From a virus, in the IMG/VR virus record IMGVR_UViG_3300032285_001266, positions 1 through 35,312 of that record: a stretch of 35,312 nt of DNA; one strand, 5' to 3'. The translations under genes were made by a program, and so were the position numbers. The notes beneath the pieces are model-generated. The model did no database searches, was not told where the DNA came from, and worked only from the letters and a program-made list of their open reading frames with translations. Of the stretch, positions 15,982 through 22,890 are shown piece by piece (the stretch's first letter is position 1; every line of letters starts with the position of its first letter).

Positions 15982-16833
15982 TTATTGCTTGACCACTTGC
16001 GCTGATAAACTTCTTAATTTAAATTCATCAGTATTAACTATCAATGACCCAGTTGAGATATAATATATTTCAAGTATATACCAATAGTATCCTGGCTTAG
16101 GTTGGTCGATCAATGTACTAAAAACTGTATCAACATTTTGTGTTGTGCCACTTAATGTAGTATAGTTGTATTCTTTTTCTGCAACAGTTGCCTCAAACAA
16201 AAACAAATAATCTGGATTGATAGGGTCACTATTCAATACGCCTATATAACGATTAACTTGTACCTTAACAGTTAAATCTCCTGATCCAGTATAACTTAAT
16301 ATTTGGTCTAACTGTCCTGATATAAAAACTCTGTCAGTACCACCTGTTACAATAACACGTGCGTTGCAATCGGTTGAATTAACTGTATCCGCATAATCTA
16401 ATTGAACTGTGCCACCTGATGTGTCATCACCAATGCCTGGATAATAGTTTGTTGTTCTAAAAATTACATAATCAGTTGTGCATTTAACAACACCAATTGT
16501 ACCTACACTACCATTATAAAAATCGTTAGTCCATCCTGCTCCATTAATGTTATTACCATTAGTAAAGGGTACGATTGATTGTGTTGTAGTAAAATTATAT
16601 TGAAAGGTTCTATCATCCAATTGCACTGCACTACTACAACTTATTGGTGCTACATAAAGATATGTTAAACTTGATTGTGTAAATGGTTTACGAAAGTTAC
16701 CTGTAAGATAAACAGGTTGATAACTACTAAAGCCTGCGAAGTTTTGACCTAAGCCACTGGGACCACTTAATAAATTGTTAACCGCTTCGACAATACCTTG
16801 ACTGTCATCGGTTGATACTGGGAACTTTGCCAT
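15982..16833 (-). CDS. Tail structural protein, beta-rich (283 aa)
   Basis: The 283 residues begin MAKFPVSTDDSQGIVEAVNNLLSGP and go on GLGQNFAGFSSYQPVYLTGNFRKPF. The rest is rich in Tyr, Thr, Asn and Val with alternating strands and ends in KLRSLSAQVVKQ. There is no signal peptide or membrane segment. It follows the nozzle-like gene by 9 bases with AAGGATATAAT before the ATG, so it is probably a partner of that protein in the tail. I recall similar proteins next to nozzle genes in marine podoviruses, but I cannot name a family. Needle, collar or fibre-attachment roles are all open. Confidence 0.6.
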   Translation of the reverse strand: MAKFPVSTDDSQGIVEAVNNLLSGPSGLGQNFAGFSSYQPVYLTGNFRKPFTQSSLTYLYVAPISCSSAVQLDDRTFQYNFTTTQSIVPFTNGNNINGAGWTNDFYNGSVGTIGVVKCTTDYVIFRTTNYYPGIGDDTSGGTVQLDYADTVNSTDCNARVIVTGGTDRVFISGQLDQILSYTGSGDLTVKVQVNRYIGVLNSDPINPDYLFLFEATVAEKEYNYTTLSGTTQNVDTVFSTLIDQPKPGYYWYILEIYYISTGSLIVNTDEFKLRSLSAQVVKQ

Positions 16834-16842
16834 ATTATATCC

Positions 16843-18741
16843 TTAACGGTCGTCCTCAACTTGTGTATACTGCCATGTTGTTGCACTACACATCCATATG
16901 TTTGTATTTGAACTATTATTAATTTCTATTGTGTTTACACGATGACTGTTTTGTGTTATCTGTACCCATGGATTATTCGTATCTAAGTTCATTGTAAATC
17001 GTGTTGTGTCTATTGGACTAGATCCTACACTATCAGTACCTTCAACTTTAATGTTAATCGATCCTGGGCTTGGTGTTATAGGCAATTCATTGTGACTACC
17101 TGCAGTTGGATTAGCACCCATGTTAACAGCCTCTGGTAATAGTCTATGCACCATTAACTTACCTGAATAATCTTTTAATAACTTAATGTTGTCACGACGG
17201 AATGTTGAATTAATAGGAGAGCCATCATACCAACTAAAGCCCTGATCTTTTTGTATAATCTTTGCGTTCGTTACACCTCTTGCATATGTTACACAACGTG
17301 TACCTAAGTTAAATTTATTATTAAAATATATAGGGCTTTCGCATGCCATTGTAGCATTGCTAACTTCTCTTGGTGGGTTCCATACTTGCAAATCATAACG
17401 GAAACTTAACATTTTATTAGGCACGCCGTTAATTGCACTTTGATCAGGATAATATATTTCCACTTGATTTTTTTGTGTGTTGATTTGCATAAACACTCTA
17501 TCATAATAGTTAGGACTTAATTGGTCAAAAAACCAATTCTTAACTTGTTGATTGCCTATGCCTGTAAAGTCATTGCCATCGAACACCCATATGTCACGTG
17601 CATCAACGCCATAAACTAATTTGTCAGTATTGCCCCAACAGTTACTACTTAATAGTCCACGACCTTGATTGTATAATCGTACGCCAAGAATAGGTGCACT
17701 TGTTGTTGAATAGTTTAATGGACTGAATACAACAGTATCCCAATAACTACATAAAAAGAATTGTCCATTGCTAGGGAATGCATCTAACGCGGGACCACGT
17801 AATGGAACCTCTAGTTGGTTAGCAACGTTTGTAACTGTAGGTGTCCACGTTGTTGGTGCTTGATTTAAACCAAATGCTTGACTCCATTGTATTGTAACAG
17901 GATAGATATTTGTATCTCCACCTAAACTATCAATGTTAGTTGCAATTAAGTTACCTGCTACTAATATACTACCAACGTTAGGTGTGCTATACAATCTCAT
18001 AAAGTTTGCAACAACACTACTCCAATTGGGATTATAGTTCCATGTATATGCTGGGCTTACAGTTCCTACATTGCCGCCTGGATAACTCGCGCCTGGTACT
18101 GCAAGATAATTGATTGTAGTTGTTGTTGAACTTACAACTGTGAATGTACCATTAAAAAAGTTATTAACATCTGTAATAACTATTTGTTGTCCTGCTATAT
18201 AGGGTGGCGTGTCATATGTTGTTGATAGTTGTATTTGCATTGTTGTTGGATTAACATAAACAATATCATCAATGCCACTAGGTAAAATAAGATTACTATA
18301 TTGAACTAATATTGCATTTTCAGTATCTGGTAAAAACATGGGTGCGCCAACAGTATCATTATAAAAAGGTATCGTGCCATTCCATGCTTCAGTAATGTTA
18401 GTTGCTTGATTATATCCAAGTATGGGGCCTCCGCCTGGGGTAATATTATACCAATCAATCGTGCCATTACTTGCATACCAATAGCCCTCTGTTGTTGCAA
18501 CTATATACCAAAACTGTCCACCTAAGCGAAAGCCACCACTGATATATGTAGGTGTGCCTGGAACATTGTTTAATATCTGTTGGTCACCAGCAACACTACG
18601 TATGCCCCTAACATCACACTCAACGTTTAATCCTACGTTATATTCGTTTGGTCCTAATGCCGTACTTGGTACATCAGGAACATAATTCATTTTGTTGAAG
18701 GGTATGCGAACTTCTTGGTATTGTGATTGTATGTTTGGCAT
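16843..18741 (-). CDS. Tail nozzle/hub-like beta-propeller protein (632 aa)
   Basis: The 632 residues begin YQEVRIPFNKMNYVPDVPST with GPNEYNVGLNVECDVRGIRS, followed by blade-like repeats: FRLGGQFWYIVATTEGYWYA, PPYIAGQQIVITDVNNFFNG (an FCCH-like insert near residues 175-225), GQFFLCSYWDTVVFSP, LVYGVDARDIWVFDGNDF, and MLSFRYDLQVWNPPRE. This pattern, with WY.AT..G.WY and LV.GV..R.IWVF, suits the beta-propeller nozzles of podoviruses (T7 gp12, P22 gp10, SU10 nozzle), which close the tail channel. Size fits. The upstream leader has a promoter-like element. Assignment to the nozzle is by pattern; P22 gp10-type hub is essentially the same role. Confidence 0.6.
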   Translation of the reverse strand: MPNIQSQYQEVRIPFNKMNYVPDVPSTALGPNEYNVGLNVECDVRGIRSVAGDQQILNNVPGTPTYISGGFRLGGQFWYIVATTEGYWYASNGTIDWYNITPGGGPILGYNQATNITEAWNGTIPFYNDTVGAPMFLPDTENAILVQYSNLILPSGIDDIVYVNPTTMQIQLSTTYDTPPYIAGQQIVITDVNNFFNGTFTVVSSTTTTINYLAVPGASYPGGNVGTVSPAYTWNYNPNWSSVVANFMRLYSTPNVGSILVAGNLIATNIDSLGGDTNIYPVTIQWSQAFGLNQAPTTWTPTVTNVANQLEVPLRGPALDAFPSNGQFFLCSYWDTVVFSPLNYSTTSAPILGVRLYNQGRGLLSSNCWGNTDKLVYGVDARDIWVFDGNDFTGIGNQQVKNWFFDQLSPNYYDRVFMQINTQKNQVEIYYPDQSAINGVPNKMLSFRYDLQVWNPPREVSNATMACESPIYFNNKFNLGTRCVTYARGVTNAKIIQKDQGFSWYDGSPINSTFRRDNIKLLKDYSGKLMVHRLLPEAVNMGANPTAGSHNELPITPSPGSINIKVEGTDSVGSSPIDTTRFTMNLDTNNPWVQITQNSHRVNTIEINNSSNTNIWMCSATTWQYTQVEDDR

Positions 18742-18764
18742 TTAGGTATCCATTAGTAATATAC

Positions 18765-18772
18765 TATTTATT
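18765..18772 (-). promoter_or_regulatory. TAAATA promoter-like element before the nozzle-like gene
   Basis: Minus strand AATAAATA-GTATA in the 72-base gap between the zinc-finger gene and the 632-residue gene, 23 nt before the ATG. The rest of this gap is AT-rich and shows no other feature. Confidence 0.45.
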
Positions 18773-18813
18773 AAATTTAAAAAGTAATACTTTCTGCTTA
18801 ATTTTGATTATTT

Positions 18814-19080
18814 TCAGAACTTTTTTTCCCAAGGTCTGCCATACCTATCGATAATCTGTTCTGGCTCATCTATATTATATTTGCGTTCTCTAGGCATACA
18901 ATGTGTACTATGTTTGGGTAATGTACTGTCATTTTTTAATATTTTGTCACATACATTACAACGATACCCACTAAAGTTCCAAATCTTAGATTTTTTATTA
19001 TCTTTATCTGTTATTAGTCTATAAACTAAGTCATAACGTTCTGTGGGTTTGGGATTATTTGATAGAATACTTTTACGCAT
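18814..19080 (-). CDS. Small zinc-finger protein (88 aa)
   Basis: The 88 residues contain a single classical-type zinc finger: C41-x2-C44-x12-H57 and then H60/C61, in YRCNVCDKILKNDSTLPKHS with THC following. The spacing fits C2HC (C-x2-C-x12-H-x3-C) or a tight C2H2 finger, with a conserved-position Leu before the first His. The N-terminus (RKSILSNNPKPTERYDLVYRL) is basic and the C-terminus (IIDRYGRPWEKKF) charged. A DNA- or RNA-binding regulator is possible; HNH endonuclease was considered, but the His-Asn-His core is absent. It lies beside the candidate origin and reads away from it. ATG is preceded by AAAGG with only a few bases' spacing. Confidence 0.6.
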   Translation of the reverse strand: MRKSILSNNPKPTERYDLVYRLITDKDNKKSKIWNFSGYRCNVCDKILKNDSTLPKHSTHCMPRERKYNIDEPEQIIDRYGRPWEKKF

Positions 19081-19084
19081 CCTT

Positions 19085-19092
19085 TATTTAAT
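19085..19092 (-). promoter_or_regulatory. Weak TAAATA element before the zinc-finger gene
   Basis: Minus strand ATTAAATA-AAGG-ATG. The spacing to ATG is 4, not 5, and the upstream pair is AT, not GA. It may be no more than AT-rich leader sequence. Confidence 0.2.
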
Positions 19093-19129
19093 AACCTTAT
19101 TATATATGAATGAATTACTTAATTTATGG

Positions 19130-19302
19130 TCACAGAGTAGCAAGAGTAGCAAGAGTGCGGGGGTATCTAAAAAACTAAGAAAATAACAAAAAGTAGCGTA
19201 AAATAGCAGTATATATATAAAAAAAATACTATATATTAGGCTCAAGCAAGTACCGCTACTTATCGCTACTCTTGCACTCTTGCTACTCTTGCTACTCTGT
19301 GA
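19130..19302. repeat. 29-bp perfect inverted repeat with 115-base AT-rich spacer
   Basis: The 29 bases at 19130-19158 are the exact reverse complement of 19274-19302. Each arm begins TCACAGAGTAGCAAGAG and is built of 9-base units (AGAGTAGCA, AGAGTAGCA, AGAGTGC..). The spacer holds runs such as TATATATATAAAAAAAATAC. Extra half-units (GCTACT) continue inward from the right arm at 19255-19270. Confidence 0.9.
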
Positions 19303-19343
19303 AAATATTGCGTTTTTGAGCGTTAAACGCACTTTTTGCAATT

Positions 19344-19384
19344 TCACAGAGTGCGGAAGAGTGCGGCCAGTTGCTACTCTGTGA
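19344..19384. repeat. Third iteron cluster and hairpin at the end of the helicase gene
   Basis: TCACAGAGT at 19344-19352 and ACTCTGTGA at 19376-19384 are inverted. Between them lie two AGAGTGCGG units and one TGCTACTCT unit. The stop codon and last codons of the helicase gene (ending at 19374) are made of this repeat sequence. It can also form a hairpin in the helicase mRNA 3' end. Confidence 0.8.
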
Positions 19385-20963
19385 CCACATCATTTGCCAG
19401 TCTTAATCTGTATTTTCGTACAGTTCTTTTGTTACTAGCAACCGTTTCTACACATACCACATCCTTATTTTTAATAAGTTCGGTTAACAATTCTTCTCTT
19501 TGCTCACTGGATAATGCACGTTGAAAGTTTGGGCCCTCTTTTCGTAAATCATTCAATGTACCAATATAATCTTTATTCTTGTCCAGTTTCCACCATGCTA
19601 AAAATAAATTTGCACCCCTAGTTAATATTGGATTAGTGTCTTCAATACCCAAATCTAACTTACTACGCTCATCAATGAAAAAATGCATTAAACTAACTGA
19701 TGCTTTTGCATCATTAATGTTTACAACAGTTCTATGTTCAAATGCCGCTAATGTGGCTGCAATACGCAAACTATGTTCATGTAGTCGATTAGCGAACCCA
19801 CTATATCTTTCTAAGATATTGTTTTCTTTACCATATTTTTTAGTACTGTTATAGAAATTTGCCAAATAAGTTGCAGCATTATCATCTAATGTTATAATGA
19901 TAGGATCAAGTTCAAAATGCTTATCTGGTACCATTCTTGGTCTGATATCTAATATCTCTTTAAGCCTATTGTTAAATCTTTTTAGTTGTCTTCTAAGTTC
20001 ATCTGTTCTATTTCTATTAACAGTATCTACATACATGTCTGGTTTTTCATAGTCATCAATACGACTGATTAAAATACGATGTATAAAACCCTGTTCTTGA
20101 AACATTGAATTATTAAGTACGTCTCTGATAACCATTGCTTGAACCATAAAAAACAAATTAACTCTGCGATTTTTAACAGTTACTTTAGTTTCTTTTGTAT
20201 TTCTTTGTACAGGTGATCCATCCCAAAACTTAGTTAACATACTTGTCATTTCAATTGCACGATTTGCATCATTTTTACCACCTTGAAATGTATGACTACT
20301 GAAAAACTCACCTGCTTCATCACTAATTAAACTTGCATTTGGTTGACTAACTAAAACATCAGTTATACCACCGCTAGTAGTTTTTGATATGATATAATCT
20401 GCTGTTTCAGCAGGCATGGGCTTATCTGGAAATTTTGGATTATTGCCCAATTCTTTTTCTTTTTCATATTCTCTGATTTTACTAGTATAGACTTTGTTTT
20501 CACTAATATATCTTGCATTTTCATTTCTTAACGCTTCATACATAAATTGCTGATAATCTTCAAATGGATCTTTAATTTCGTTCCATAATGAACTTTTACC
20601 GCCACCTGTGTCCAAAATAGTCATAATAAACAATGTTGTGGGTCTAATCTTGTAAACTATACTATCTACATTATACCTGGTATGTGTACAACTGTTAATT
20701 GCACCTAAAAGCGTACAAATTGATAATTCATAAGGAGTATTGTTCATATCCTTCAGTATAATCATTGCATCTTTTATTAATGTTGGTAAATGCTCGCAAA
20801 ATGCAGGAAGTTGATTGTATCTGTTTGTAAAATCTATGTAATTGTTGTCAAAAACACTTAAATTTTGGGGTGTTTTTATTTCATCGTTTTTGATGTGTTT
20901 TGCTGGAATGTTAGATGCATGTATCTTTCCGCCTATTTTATTCATTAAATCTATGTTATTCAT
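19374..20963 (-). CDS. DUF3987-type replicative helicase/ATPase (529 aa)
   Basis: The 529 residues contain a P-loop LDTGGGKSS (117-125), a Walker B-like NASLISDEAGEF (209-220) and a downstream AIEMTSMLTKFWDGSPVQRNTK segment, typical of DUF3987 proteins, which sit beside or fused to AEP primases in phages and plasmids and serve as replicative helicases. A long charged helix (about 145-175) lies between the two nucleotide motifs. The C-terminus has a winged-helix-like region (IGTLNDLRKEGPNFQRALSSEQREELLTELI). The gene starts 2 bases after the primase gene with AAGGA upstream. Its last codons lie in the iteron array. It would unwind DNA at the fork, using ATP. Confidence 0.8.
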   Translation of the reverse strand: MNNIDLMNKIGGKIHASNIPAKHIKNDEIKTPQNLSVFDNNYIDFTNRYNQLPAFCEHLPTLIKDAMIILKDMNNTPYELSICTLLGAINSCTHTRYNVDSIVYKIRPTTLFIMTILDTGGGKSSLWNEIKDPFEDYQQFMYEALRNENARYISENKVYTSKIREYEKEKELGNNPKFPDKPMPAETADYIISKTTSGGITDVLVSQPNASLISDEAGEFFSSHTFQGGKNDANRAIEMTSMLTKFWDGSPVQRNTKETKVTVKNRRVNLFFMVQAMVIRDVLNNSMFQEQGFIHRILISRIDDYEKPDMYVDTVNRNRTDELRRQLKRFNNRLKEILDIRPRMVPDKHFELDPIIITLDDNAATYLANFYNSTKKYGKENNILERYSGFANRLHEHSLRIAATLAAFEHRTVVNINDAKASVSLMHFFIDERSKLDLGIEDTNPILTRGANLFLAWWKLDKNKDYIGTLNDLRKEGPNFQRALSSEQREELLTELIKNKDVVCVETVASNKRTVRKYRLRLANDVVTE

Positions 20964-20964
20964 A

Positions 20965-21948
20965 TTAATATATCCTTATTTTCTTGTTTAGTTCTTTAAT
21001 TACTTGATATGGTTCTAGTAAAATCTCAATGTTGTTTCGGGCACGAAATTCTAGTTCCATTTGTCGTAACTCATCTTTATCAAAATTACTTAATTTAATA
21101 AGTGTAGCAATTCCTGGACTTCTAGAACTATCCCAACTATCAAATGCATGTAATTCTTTTTTTGTTTTTGATGGCCAATGTTGCAACATTAGATTTTTTG
21201 CATTATTGACACCTACAGTATGACATGTTGCCCATGCTATACTTAACCAATCATCATATTGTCCATGCAAATTACCAACATTATTAGCGATTTTGGATAA
21301 TAATTGACTTACATAAATTTCATCATATTGAGTATCATATTGTCTTTGATAATCTTGTGTTTTGACTTTTTCATTGTCTATTCTATCTATCATGTTAACT
21401 AATTCATCAGTAATAAGTTTGGGTAATACTTTGTCTGTGTATTCTTTAATTACACAATTAGGAACGCCGTAATATATACGGCTTGCATCTTTACAACTTT
21501 TATCACCCGATTCATATATTTCTAACAATCCCCGAATAATTTTACGCATTCGTAACGCATCATATTCTGGTTCTTCTAATACAAACATAATACGAAATCT
21601 ATGTGCATCATCAGTATGTCTGGCTGTAGTATAAAATCCTGCGCCATATTCATTGTAAAAATCATTTTCAAACAATTCTTGTATGGTCATACCATCATCA
21701 ATATCAACCATACATAATTGTCTACTTATATAATTAGATTCTTCCCTATGATTTGAACTCAGTTCACAACTTGTTGCTAATCCATCTATTGTAATTGCAT
21801 CAAATGCTTCTTGCCAGGTACATTCTATATTTTCCCAATCATATCCTAAATTTATAATAGTTCCTTTATAAATGTATAATGGTGGTTTATCTTTGCGTTC
21901 TAACCTGTCTGGTTTACCTCTAAATTTAGGATGTATACTTAATTTCAT
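20965..21948 (-). CDS. AEP-type primase/PrimPol with PriCT-2 domain (327 aa)
   Basis: The N-terminal half matches small archaeo-eukaryotic primases: MVDIDDG (80-86) supplies the metal-binding D-x-D, GFYTTARHTDDAHRFRIMFV (104-123) the central His motif, and CKDASRIYYG (152-161) the third motif. Residues about 205-300 (LLSKIANNVGNLHGQYDDWLSIAWATCHTVG ... FDSWDSS ... GIATLIKLS) match PriCT-2, the domain usual at the C-terminus of such primases. It would make primers for replication with the downstream DUF3987 ATPase. The ATG overlaps the stop of the 194-residue gene (ATGA). No DNA polymerase lies in the window, so the phage may rely on the host enzyme. Confidence 0.75.
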   Translation of the reverse strand: MKLSIHPKFRGKPDRLERKDKPPLYIYKGTIINLGYDWENIECTWQEAFDAITIDGLATSCELSSNHREESNYISRQLCMVDIDDGMTIQELFENDFYNEYGAGFYTTARHTDDAHRFRIMFVLEEPEYDALRMRKIIRGLLEIYESGDKSCKDASRIYYGVPNCVIKEYTDKVLPKLITDELVNMIDRIDNEKVKTQDYQRQYDTQYDEIYVSQLLSKIANNVGNLHGQYDDWLSIAWATCHTVGVNNAKNLMLQHWPSKTKKELHAFDSWDSSRSPGIATLIKLSNFDKDELRQMELEFRARNNIEILLEPYQVIKELNKKIRIY

Positions 21949-22529
21949 TGGTATTTTCTCTTTGCGTAATCCTTAAATGCAGAAAATACTTCTGGCTTCA
22001 TGGTTCTTTTTGCGGATTGTATCATATCTATAGCAAACAATTGTTGAAGGTCTATATGTTTACCCAATTTATAAAATGCATCTTTATCATCTTCGTCCCA
22101 AGCATACCATTCATCATTGTATAATAATAAATCTCCCACAACCTGAGGATGTTTGTCAAATAATATTTCCAATTTTTCATCACCCATATTACAATAATAT
22201 TTTGATAAAATCTTTCCTATATCCATATCTACTATGTATGAAACATCCGCATTAAAAAACTTTTGCGTACTATCAACATGTTTATTAGTTTTGTTATCAT
22301 AATTCCACCAATGCCCATGCACAACAGTAGAATTATTTTCTGTTTCATGCACTACCCAACCAGTGACAAAATCATATCTTTTTTCATTACTAAAAACAAG
22401 ATTATATGAATTTTGTTTACATTTTCCTAATTCAGCAAATGTGGTTTCTATTGGAACCACATTAACATATTTTGATAATGGTCTTGCTTGTAATAATTTA
22501 CGAACAGCCCTTTTCATTTCTTTACTCAT
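21945..22529 (-). CDS. Putative Cys-His-Asp (papain/transglutaminase-like) protein (194 aa)
   Basis: The N-terminal part shows an ordered set of residues typical of transglutaminase- or NlpC-like cysteine enzymes: GKCKQNSYNLV with C37 and N40, VVHGHWWNYD with H71/H73, and HVDST with D86. Between them lies YDFVTGWVV, like the strand before the His in this fold. The C-terminal ~70 residues are acidic then basic (EWYAWDEDDKDAFYKLGK ... KPEVFSAFKDYAKRKYQ). Phage proteins with C..NA/N ... H.W.N ... D.T are known to me from several phages but without a proven substrate. It is embedded in the replication operon, overlapping both neighbours by ATGA, so a role in early takeover (protein processing or deamidation) is possible. 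Confidence 0.6.
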   Translation of the reverse strand: MSKEMKRAVRKLLQARPLSKYVNVVPIETTFAELGKCKQNSYNLVFSNEKRYDFVTGWVVHETENNSTVVHGHWWNYDNKTNKHVDSTQKFFNADVSYIVDMDIGKILSKYYCNMGDEKLEILFDKHPQVVGDLLLYNDEWYAWDEDDKDAFYKLGKHIDLQQLFAIDMIQSAKRTMKPEVFSAFKDYAKRKYQ

Positions 22530-22717
22530 TTCTTATCACCTTTCAATTTATAAATCAATTCCAATAAATCTTCTTCAATTTCAGCAACACGTTCTTCCCA
22601 CCACAAGTACATCTCACGATCACCTATACTTCTATAGTGAGTACAATTGCCAATAGCATTTTCTAAATTCGTGTATATATCATATGCACGATCCACATTG
22701 TTGTCTTCGTTTGTCAT
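22526..22717 (-). CDS. Small acidic helical protein, first gene of the replication operon (63 aa)
   Basis: The 63-residue protein (MTNEDNNVDRAYDIYTNLEN..., then WWEERVAEIEEDLLELIYKLK) is mostly helical and acidic with a heptad-like C-terminal half suggesting a coiled coil. I do not recognise it. AAAGGAG lies 6 nt before the ATG, a strong Shine-Dalgarno, but this site can be base-paired with CTCCT in the leader (see 22723-22818). Its stop overlaps the ATG of the next gene (ATGA), so control of this start would influence the whole primase-helicase operon. Confidence 0.65.
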   Translation of the reverse strand: MTNEDNNVDRAYDIYTNLENAIGNCTHYRSIGDREMYLWWEERVAEIEEDLLELIYKLKGDKK

Positions 22718-22722
22718 TTTTT

Positions 22723-22818
22723 CTCCTTTAAAAATGTTTCCTAGTACATGTCAATCTCTTGAACCTGAGATGAAGCCCCAGGGTTCAAGCTGGGGACTTC
22801 GTTTGACATTTTTAGGAG
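22723..22818 (-). promoter_or_regulatory. Structured leader RNA with kissing loops and Shine-Dalgarno sequestration
   Basis: Minus-strand RNA. P0: CUCCUAAAAAU (22818-22808) pairs with AUUUUU-AA-AGGAG (22735-22723), covering the ribosome binding site of the 63-residue gene. P1: AUGUCAA (22809-22803) with UUGACAU (22754-22748). P2: GAAG-U-CCCCAG with CUGGGG-CUUC (22800-22772), loop CUUGAACC. P3: AUCUC with GAGAU (22771-22754), loop AGGUUCAA. The two 8-nt loops are complementary over 7 bases, so they can kiss. P0 and P1 share two bases and P1 and P3 one, so the ends must compete or stack. A three-way junction with a loop-loop contact recalls purine riboswitches in shape only; their conserved junction bases are missing. 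Ligand, protein or peptide control is unknown. Confidence 0.55.
22741..22809 (-). CDS. Possible 22-aa leader peptide inside the structured leader
   Basis: ATG at 22809 opens a 22-codon frame (MSNEVPSLNPGASS...) ending in TAG. The first 19 bases around this start (AAAAATGTCAAACGAAGTC) match the start of the downstream gene (AAAAATGACAAACGAAGAC) at 17 positions, so one may be a duplicate of the other. There is no Shine-Dalgarno, CTCCT standing in its place. It coincides fully with the RNA structure, so either the peptide or the structure may be the selected feature. Confidence 0.2.
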   Translation of the reverse strand: MSNEVPSLNPGASSQVQEIDMY

Positions 22819-22841
22819 TTGTCACACAGTTAAGTGCTGTG

Positions 22842-22849
22842 TATTTATC
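22842..22849 (-). promoter_or_regulatory. T4-late-like promoter element of the replication operon
   Basis: Minus strand GATAAATA-CACAG in a non-coding gap. A short inverted repeat (ACACAG/CTGTGT, 22824-22842) begins at the end of the element and could fold at the 5' end of the transcript or bind a regulator. Confidence 0.5.
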
Positions 22850-22890
22850 ATTATATAGAAATATATTGAAATAAGCTAGTGTTTTGGTAT

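Larger units (their letters stand above)
19125..19385. other. Candidate replication origin (iteron-like array around an AT-rich core)
   Basis: This gap of almost 300 bases between the helicase and zinc-finger genes has no coding frame I would support. It contains at least ten copies or near-copies of a 9-base unit (AGAGTAGCA or its complement TGCTACTCT) in both orientations, an AT-rich stretch, and a further small inverted repeat (TGCGTTT 19309-19315 with AAACGCA 19325-19331). Iterons flanking an AT-rich unwinding region next to primase and helicase genes are the standard layout of plasmid and phage origins. Inference; no binding protein has been shown. Confidence 0.55.

Noticed and set aside
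18814-19080. HNH homing endonuclease
   Set aside because: A C-x2-C and later His residues are present, but the H-N-H catalytic core and second cysteine pair are missing.
19130-19302. Miniature transposon with 29-bp terminal inverted repeats
   Set aside because: No target-site duplication flanks it, and a third cluster of the same 9-base units lies outside at 19344-19384. An iteron origin explains all three clusters better.
22723-22818. Purine riboswitch or self-cleaving ribozyme (hammerhead, pistol)
   Set aside because: The shape (three stems, kissing loops) is suggestive, but the conserved junction bases of purine riboswitches and the catalytic core bases of hammerhead or pistol ribozymes are not present.
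22842-22849. Ordinary sigma-70 promoter for the replication operon
   Set aside because: TTGACA occurs nearby (on both strands, as part of P1), but no acceptable -10 hexamer lies 16-18 bases downstream in either orientation.
22647-22874. 75-aa plus-strand frame crossing the control region
   Set aside because: It opposes the replication operon start and leader structure, lacks a Shine-Dalgarno at any of its ATGs, and resembles no known protein.
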